Below, in pieces: positions 5,788 to 10,005 of a stretch of 10,005 nucleotides of DNA. The translations under genes were made by a program, and so were the position numbers. The notes under the pieces were generated by a model. The model was not told the origin of the DNA and did no database searches. It saw only the letters and a program-made list of their open reading frames with translations. The stretch comes from Dermatophilaceae bacterium (GTDB taxonomy: Bacteria; Actinomycetota; Actinomycetes; Actinomycetales; Dermatophilaceae): NCBI GenBank assembly GCA_013361975.1, contig JABFXB010000557.1:1-10005 (forward strand), written 5' to 3'. Within the stretch, counting starts at the first letter, position 1. The number at the start of each line of letters is the position of its first letter.

Positions 5788-7283
5788 GACGCCTGCCTCG
5801 CAGAGCCGGCCCGGGCGGCATACGCGTGGACCGCCTCGGCGAAACGTGCGGCCAGGTGCGGGTGCCCGGCCCAGTGGGTGTGGAGGTACGACGCGTGCAG
5901 CGTGGCCCGTCCGGTGCCGGCCGGGTCGAGCGCGAAGCCGTCGGGGGTGCCGTCGAGCAGCCAGGCCGCGGTGCGCCCCGGGCGGTCCGTCTCGTCAGCG
6001 CTGACCGTCGTGCGGTGGAACTCGTGGCCGGTGACTCGGGTGCCCGGAAGTCCCAGCACGGAGTCCCCGGGTGCCACCGCGGTGCGGTAGCCGAGGGTGA
6101 GGCGCGGGCCCATCGAGCCGACGCCCGGGACGACGCCGACCATCTCGTTGCCGTCGACGGACGCACTGAGGTAGAGCATGCCCGCGCACTCGGCGACGGT
6201 CGGCAGGCCGGCGGTCACGGCGCGCCGGATGTCCTCCCGCAGCGACGAGTTCGCCGACAGCGCCTCGGCGTGGACCTCGGGGAAGCCGCCTCCGAGGTAG
6301 AGGCCTGCAGAACCGGCGGGCAGGGCCGGCGAGGTCAGCGGATCGAAGAGGACCGGCTCGAGACCCGCTGCGCGCAGCAGCTCGTCGGTCTCCGCGTAGC
6401 GGAACGTGAACGCGCGCCCAGCGGCGACCGCCACGACGGGTCGCGGCCCGTCGGGCACCGGACGCGCAGCCGCACCCAGCGCCGCGGAGGCGTCCCACGC
6501 CGGGACCTCGAGGTCGGGCGCCGACCGGGCGATGGCCAGCACGTGGTCGAGGTCGATGTGCTCGGCGACGCGTTCGGCGAGCAGGGCGATGGACTCGGCG
6601 GCCTCGTCGCGCTCGGCGGCGGGCACGAGTCCCAGGTGCCGCGACGGCGCCTCGATGCCGGCATCTCGCGGCAGCACACCGAGCACGGGCACCCCCGTGG
6701 CTTCGAGGGCCGACCACACCTCGCGCATGTGCCGCCCGGAGGCCGCCTTGTTGAGCACGACCCCGGCGACCCGGACGCCGGGCTCGAAGGTGGCGAGCCC
6801 GTGGACGATCGCCGCTGCCGTGCGGGTCATGTGGCTGACGTCGAGCGCCAGGACGATGGGGGAGCGAGTCAGCGAGGCGACGTGCGCGGTCGAGGCGTAG
6901 CCGTCACCGCCGATGCGGCCGTCGAAGAGGCCCATGACCCCCTCGATGACCGCGACGTCGGTGGGCCCGTCGGCGGCGGCGCCGTGGACCAGGAGCGGCG
7001 CGACGAGGGCCTGGCTCGTGAGGAACGGGTCGAGGTTGCGACCCGGCCGGCCGGTGGCAAGGGAGTGGTAGCCGGGGTCGATGAAGTCGGGGCCGACCTT
7101 GAAGCCGGCCACGGCCAGCCCTCGGGCGCGCAGCGCCGCCATGAGCCCCGTGGCGAGGGTCGTCTTGCCGTGGCCCGAGCCGGGAGCCGAGACGACGAGC
7201 CGCGGAAGCGCCGTGCCGGCCGGTTCCTGAGGCTCGTCGGACGTGCGGGGCAGACGGCCGAGAGCGGCCTCGAAGGCGCTCAC
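5784..7283 (-). CDS. cobB: Cobyrinate / hydrogenobyrinate a,c-diamide synthase
   Basis: This 499-residue cytoplasmic enzyme converts the a and c carboxylates of (hydrogeno)cobyrinate to amides using ATP and glutamine. The N-terminal dethiobiotin-synthetase-like ATPase has the P-loop APGSGHGKTT (~33-42), FKVGPDFIDPGYH (~61-73), TGRPGRNLD and EGVMGLFDG (~114-122). The C-terminal class I glutaminase has GLYLGGGFPE (~327-336), the nucleophile Cys366 in VAECAGML, GYRTA, GHEFHRT (~419-425) and SYLHTHW with the probable catalytic histidine near 468. Domain order and length are as usual. GTG 7283 overlaps the cobO stop as GTGA and has GGGGGA 7 bases upstream; GTG 7286 is an equally framed alternative. 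CobB (aerobic substrate) and CbiA (cobalt substrate) are not separable by eye. A chelatase subunit in the operon favours CobB use. Confidence 0.95.
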   Translation of the reverse strand: MSAFEAALGRLPRTSDEPQEPAGTALPRLVVSAPGSGHGKTTLATGLMAALRARGLAVAGFKVGPDFIDPGYHSLATGRPGRNLDPFLTSQALVAPLLVHGAAADGPTDVAVIEGVMGLFDGRIGGDGYASTAHVASLTRSPIVLALDVSHMTRTAAAIVHGLATFEPGVRVAGVVLNKAASGRHMREVWSALEATGVPVLGVLPRDAGIEAPSRHLGLVPAAERDEAAESIALLAERVAEHIDLDHVLAIARSAPDLEVPAWDASAALGAAARPVPDGPRPVVAVAAGRAFTFRYAETDELLRAAGLEPVLFDPLTSPALPAGSAGLYLGGGFPEVHAEALSANSSLREDIRRAVTAGLPTVAECAGMLYLSASVDGNEMVGVVPGVGSMGPRLTLGYRTAVAPGDSVLGLPGTRVTGHEFHRTTVSADETDRPGRTAAWLLDGTPDGFALDPAGTGRATLHASYLHTHWAGHPHLAARFAEAVHAYAARAGSARQAS

Positions 7284-7891
7284 CACTCGATCCCCCGCTG
7301 GCCCTTCTGGCCCGCGTCGAACGGGTGCTTGACCTTGGTCATCTCGGTGACGAGGTCGGCGAGGTCCAGCACCGCCTGCGGGCAACGGCGGCCGGTGATG
7401 ACGACGTGCTGGTGGCCCGGTCGGTCACGCAGGGTCGAGACCACGTCGTCGACGTCGATCCAGCCCCACGCCATCGGGTAGGTGAACTCGTCGAGCACGT
7501 ACACGCCGTGCGTCTCCGCGTGGAGCCGGCGCTTGATCTCGGCCCAGCCCTCGCGGGCCGCCTCGGCATGGTCGTCCTCGGTGCCCTCCTTGCGGCTCCA
7601 CGACCAGCCGGCACCCATCTTGTGCCACTCCATCGGGCCGCCGCGGCCGGTCTCGCGGTGCAGCTCGCCGAGGGTCTCGACGGCGGTCTGCTCGCCGATG
7701 CGCCACTTCGCGCTCTTGACGAACTGGAACACCCCGACCGACCAGCCCTGGTTCCAGCCGCGCAGGGCGAGCCCGAAGGCGGCCGTGGACTTCCCCTTGC
7801 CGTCGCCGGTGTGGACGATGACGAGCGGTCGGTTGCGGCGCTGCCGCGTGGTGAGCCCGTCGGTCGGGACGGTGGTCGGCTGGCCGCGCAT
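7280..7891 (-). CDS. cobO: Cob(I)yrinic acid a,c-diamide adenosyltransferase (CobO/BtuR family)
   Basis: This 203-residue cytoplasmic enzyme transfers the adenosyl group of ATP to cob(I)yrinic acid a,c-diamide, forming the cobalt-carbon bond. The sequence shows the family P-loop GDGKGKST (~29-36), GVFQFVKSAKW (~53-63), VYVLDEFTYPMAWGW (~130-144), ITGRRCPQAVLDLADLVTEM (~165-184) and KHPFDAGQKGQRGIEW at the C-terminus. The length is normal for the CobA/CobO/BtuR type. ATG 7891 is supported by a strong Shine-Dalgarno sequence and shares one base with the stop of the upstream chelatase gene (TGATG). A longer reading to 8044 would run through that gene's coding end and has no homology. CobB follows with a 4-base overlap, matching consecutive steps of the pathway. 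Confidence 0.96.
   Translation of the reverse strand: MRGQPTTVPTDGLTTRQRRNRPLVIVHTGDGKGKSTAAFGLALRGWNQGWSVGVFQFVKSAKWRIGEQTAVETLGELHRETGRGGPMEWHKMGAGWSWSRKEGTEDDHAEAAREGWAEIKRRLHAETHGVYVLDEFTYPMAWGWIDVDDVVSTLRDRPGHQHVVITGRRCPQAVLDLADLVTEMTKVKHPFDAGQKGQRGIEW
7291..7296 (-). promoter_or_regulatory. Shine-Dalgarno site of cobB
   Basis: On the minus strand GGGGGA lies 7 bases before GTG 7283 and 4 bases before GTG 7286. The better spacing, together with the GTGA overlap with the cobO stop, favours 7283. The site is within the last codons of cobO, consistent with coupled translation. Confidence 0.6.
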
Positions 7892-10005
7892 CAGGCAGCC
7901 CTCCTCGTGGTGGCCTGGGCCGCGCCCACGATGGCGGAGGCCGCGAGCTCGCCGACGGGAAGGTGCTCGGCGCCGAGCTGCTCCGCGAGACGCCCGGCGA
8001 GGCCCATGCGGAAGCGTCCGGTCTCGCAGTCGAGCACCACGCACTCGACTCCCTCGTGGCGCAGCCGGGCAGCGACGCGAGCCGAGCGGGCAAGCGCGTC
8101 AGGGCCGCTCGTGGCGCGGCCGTCGGTGACGACGACGAGCAGGGGCCTGCGGTCCGGGTCGCGCAGTCGTTCCACGCGAAGGGTCTCGTATGCCGTCTCG
8201 AGCCCTTCCGCGAGCGGCGTGCGTCCGCCGTGGGGGAGGTCGTGCAACCGGCGCGCGGCGACGTCGACCGACCCGGTCGGGGGCAGGGTGAGGTCGGCAG
8301 TGGCTCCGCGGAAGGTCACGAGACCGACCTTGTCACGCCGCTGGTACGCGTCGAGCAGCAGGGAGAGCACGGCCGACTTGACCGCCTCCATGCGGCGGCG
8401 GGCGGCCATCGAGCCCGACGCGTCGACGCACAGCAGCACGAGGTTGGACTCGCGGCCCTGGAGCACCGACCGGCGCAGGTCGCCGGGAATCACGCGGAGG
8501 CGTGCGCCGGTCCGCGTCAGGTCGGCGCCTCCACGGCTCGCCGCCGCCCGGATCGTCGCCGGCAGGTGCACGGGGCCGGTGGGGCGTGTCGTCGAGCCGA
8601 CCCGGCGCCCCGAGCTGGTGATGGCGGTGGACCGGCGGCCCGGGTCGCCGTGCCCGACGCCCTTGGCACGCAGCAGGCGAGCACGGTACGGCTCGTCGGC
8701 GGCGCTGACGCCCGACGCGGCGGGTGCTCCAGCACGCTGGGGCTCGCTGGGTTCGGTCGGCGGCCCCGCTTCGCCCGCCGCCTCCTGCTCTGCCCCGCTC
8801 GACGGGCTCGCTTCGCGCGCGGTCTCCTGCCGGCCCGGGGGCGGCGTGCTGGCCTCGCTCGCCGCCTCCTCGGGCTGGGGCTCGCCTCCGCCGTCGGGCC
8901 GCGGGTCGGGCTCGTGCTCGGGCTCGTGCTCGGGCTCGGGGTCGGGGTCGGGGTCGGGGTCACCGTCGCGGAGCAGCTGCTCGAGCAGCTCCTCGTCGAG
9001 ACCCGGGGAGTCGAACGGGTTGCGGCGACGCCGGTGCGGCAGGGCGAGGCGCGCGGCGGCGCGCACGTCGTCGACCGTCACGGCGTCGCGTCCCGACCAC
9101 GCCGCGTGCGCCACGGCTGCCCTGGCCGTGACGATGTCGGCGCGCAGCCCGTCGACCTCGAAACCGGCGCACACGTGGGCGATCCGGGTCAGCTCGCGGT
9201 CGGGCAGCCGCACCGACGCGAGCGCCGACCGGGCGGTGGCGATGCGGTCGCGCAGGGCGTCCTGCTCCGCCTGGAACCGGGCCACGAAGCCGGCGGGGTC
9301 GGCGTCGAAGGCCAGCCGTCGGCGTACGACCTCGGCGCGCAGCGTCGGCTCGCGGGGCGCTGCGACCTCGACCGTGAGGCCGAAGCGGTCGAGCAGCTGC
9401 GGGCGCAGCTCACCCTCCTCGGGGTTCATCGTGCCGACGAGCACGATGCGGGCGGCGTGCGACACCGAGACGCCGTCGCGCTCGACCGTGTTGCGCCCCA
9501 TGGCTGCGGCGTCGAGCAGCAGGTCGACGAGGTGGTCGTGGAGCAGGTTGACCTCGTCGACGTAGAGGATGCCGCGGTTCGCGGCGGCCAGCAGGCCGGG
9601 CTGGTATGCCGTCTCGCCGCGTCCCAGCGCGCGCTCGAGGTCGAGCGACCCGACGACGCGGTCCTCGGTGGCGCCGATCGGCAGCTCGACGAGTCGGGCG
9701 GCGCGGGTGTCGACGGCGGCGCTCGGGTCGTGCGGCCCGTCGGGGCAGCCGGCGCCCACCGCGGAACCGTCGCCGGGCGCGCAGCCGAAGCGGCAGCCGG
9801 CGACGACCTTCTGGTGCGGCATGACGGCCGCGAGTCCTCGCACCATCGTCGACTTCGCGGTGCCCTTCTCGCCCCGCACGAGCACGCCGCCGACCTCGGG
9901 GGAGACGGCCGTGAGCACGAGCGCGAGGGCGAGGTCGTCCGAACCGACGACGGCCGAGAAGGGGAACGTGGCGGGGCTGTCCGCCGGACCGGTGGCCGCG
10001 TGGTG
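7891..10005 (-). CDS. Putative cobaltochelatase subunit, fused ChlI-ChlD type (5' end missing)
   Basis: At least 704 codons are visible, and the reading frame is open to the right edge. It is an AAA+ ATPase fused to a von Willebrand A domain, like the magnesium-chelatase I and D subunits. In actinobacterial B12 operons such proteins are thought to drive CobN-type cobalt insertion (mycobacterial Rv2850c-like). Seen, numbering from the edge: FPFSAVVGSDD (~14-24), Walker A GEKGTAKST (45-53), a Cys-containing insert (~71-87), Walker B ILYVDEVNLL (~146-155), VGTMNPEEGELRPQLLDRFG (~190-209), and an acidic Pro-rich linker (~345-430). The C-terminal vWA domain carries MIDAS residues DASGS (528-532), Thr596 in GGRTPLAEGL and Asp628 in VVTDGRA. 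GTG 9918 falls inside the AAA+ domain and is not the start. A CobN partner is not in the window. Confidence 0.9.
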   Translation of the reverse strand, partial: HHAATGPADSPATFPFSAVVGSDDLALALVLTAVSPEVGGVLVRGEKGTAKSTMVRGLAAVMPHQKVVAGCRFGCAPGDGSAVGAGCPDGPHDPSAAVDTRAARLVELPIGATEDRVVGSLDLERALGRGETAYQPGLLAAANRGILYVDEVNLLHDHLVDLLLDAAAMGRNTVERDGVSVSHAARIVLVGTMNPEEGELRPQLLDRFGLTVEVAAPREPTLRAEVVRRRLAFDADPAGFVARFQAEQDALRDRIATARSALASVRLPDRELTRIAHVCAGFEVDGLRADIVTARAAVAHAAWSGRDAVTVDDVRAAARLALPHRRRRNPFDSPGLDEELLEQLLRDGDPDPDPDPEPEHEPEHEPDPRPDGGGEPQPEEAASEASTPPPGRQETAREASPSSGAEQEAAGEAGPPTEPSEPQRAGAPAASGVSAADEPYRARLLRAKGVGHGDPGRRSTAITSSGRRVGSTTRPTGPVHLPATIRAAASRGGADLTRTGARLRVIPGDLRRSVLQGRESNLVLLCVDASGSMAARRRMEAVKSAVLSLLLDAYQRRDKVGLVTFRGATADLTLPPTGSVDVAARRLHDLPHGGRTPLAEGLETAYETLRVERLRDPDRRPLLVVVTDGRATSGPDALARSARVAARLRHEGVECVVLDCETGRFRMGLAGRLAEQLGAEHLPVGELAASAIVGAAQATTRRAA
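7900..7906 (-). promoter_or_regulatory. Strong Shine-Dalgarno site of cobO
   Basis: On the minus strand GAGGAGG lies 8 bases upstream of ATG 7891, within the last codons of the chelatase gene. It is the best ribosome-binding site in the window and fixes the cobO start. Confidence 0.85.
8908..8961 (-). repeat. In-frame 6/12-bp repeat encoding a DP/EPEH tract in the chelatase linker
   Basis: On the plus strand two copies of GGGCTCGTGCTC (8908-8931) are followed by GGGCTC and four copies of GGGGTC (8938-8961). All units are multiples of 3, so length changes keep the frame. They encode an acidic, proline-rich stretch (DPDPDPDPEPEHEPEHEP) in the flexible linker between the AAA+ and vWA domains. 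Its length probably varies between strains. Confidence 0.85.

Noticed and set aside
3505..6090. An 861-residue open frame on the plus strand opposite cobD, cobA and cobC
   Set aside because: It has only compositionally biased sequence and spans three well-supported minus-strand genes. The same applies to the plus-strand frames at 5826-7481 and 7325-9565.
7892..8044. Longer N-terminus for CobO from 8044
   Set aside because: The extension is low-complexity and overlaps the chelatase coding end. ATG 7891 has a strong ribosome-binding site and gives the family's normal length.
9916..10005. GTG 9918 as the start of the chelatase gene
   Set aside because: Codons upstream of it encode the conserved FPFSAVVGSDDLALAL start of the AAA+ domain, so the true start is beyond the right edge.

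Overview
The window is very GC-rich (above 70 % by eye) and dense with genes that overlap by a few bases. It starts many genes with GTG and uses almost no A/T-ending codons. This fits a high-GC actinomycete (Actinomycetota). The order chelatase-like protein, cobO, cobB, then a CysG/CobA-type protein resembles the well-known mycobacterial arrangement. A Micrococcales or Intrasporangiaceae-like host is plausible, but I cannot prove it from this window.

Left part, plus strand (1-2659): the C-terminal half of precorrin-6A reductase (cobK) runs in from the left edge. It is followed by a SulP-family anion transporter with a C-terminal STAS domain and by a small free-standing MOSC-domain protein. 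The last two genes lack Shine-Dalgarno sequences but carry a TAnnnT hexamer 6-7 bases before the start codon, as expected of leaderless actinobacterial mRNAs.

Middle (2660-2810): the plus-strand genes converge on the minus-strand cobalamin operon. The gap is filled by a 32-bp tandem repeat (two full copies and a partial third). The third copy forms a 20-bp hairpin with an inverted copy, and a further diverged inverted copy lies just beyond. The inverted copies form the 3' end of cobD, so the last 18-20 residues of CobD are encoded by repeat DNA.

Right part, minus strand (10005 down to 2749): a tightly coupled operon is read in the order putative cobaltochelatase ChlI/ChlD-type subunit (5' end outside the window), cobO, cobB, cobC, cobA, cobD. 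Every junction overlaps by 1, 4 or 11 bases. Together with cobK these genes cover entry to the corrin branch (CobA), C-ring reduction (CobK), a,c-amidation (CobB), metal insertion (chelatase subunit, presumably with a CobN elsewhere), adenosylation (CobO), and attachment or supply of the aminopropanol arm (CobC, CobD). The gene set is ordinary de novo B12 synthesis.

Three things stand out. The 7-mer GGCATAC/GTATGCC occurs eight times and accounts for nearly every TAT or ATA in the window, imposing otherwise unused codons. The repeat and hairpin cluster extends into cobD. The N-terminal CysG-like domain of CobA looks degenerate. I see no phage, IS, CRISPR, tRNA or rRNA, and no evidence of a wholly new system.
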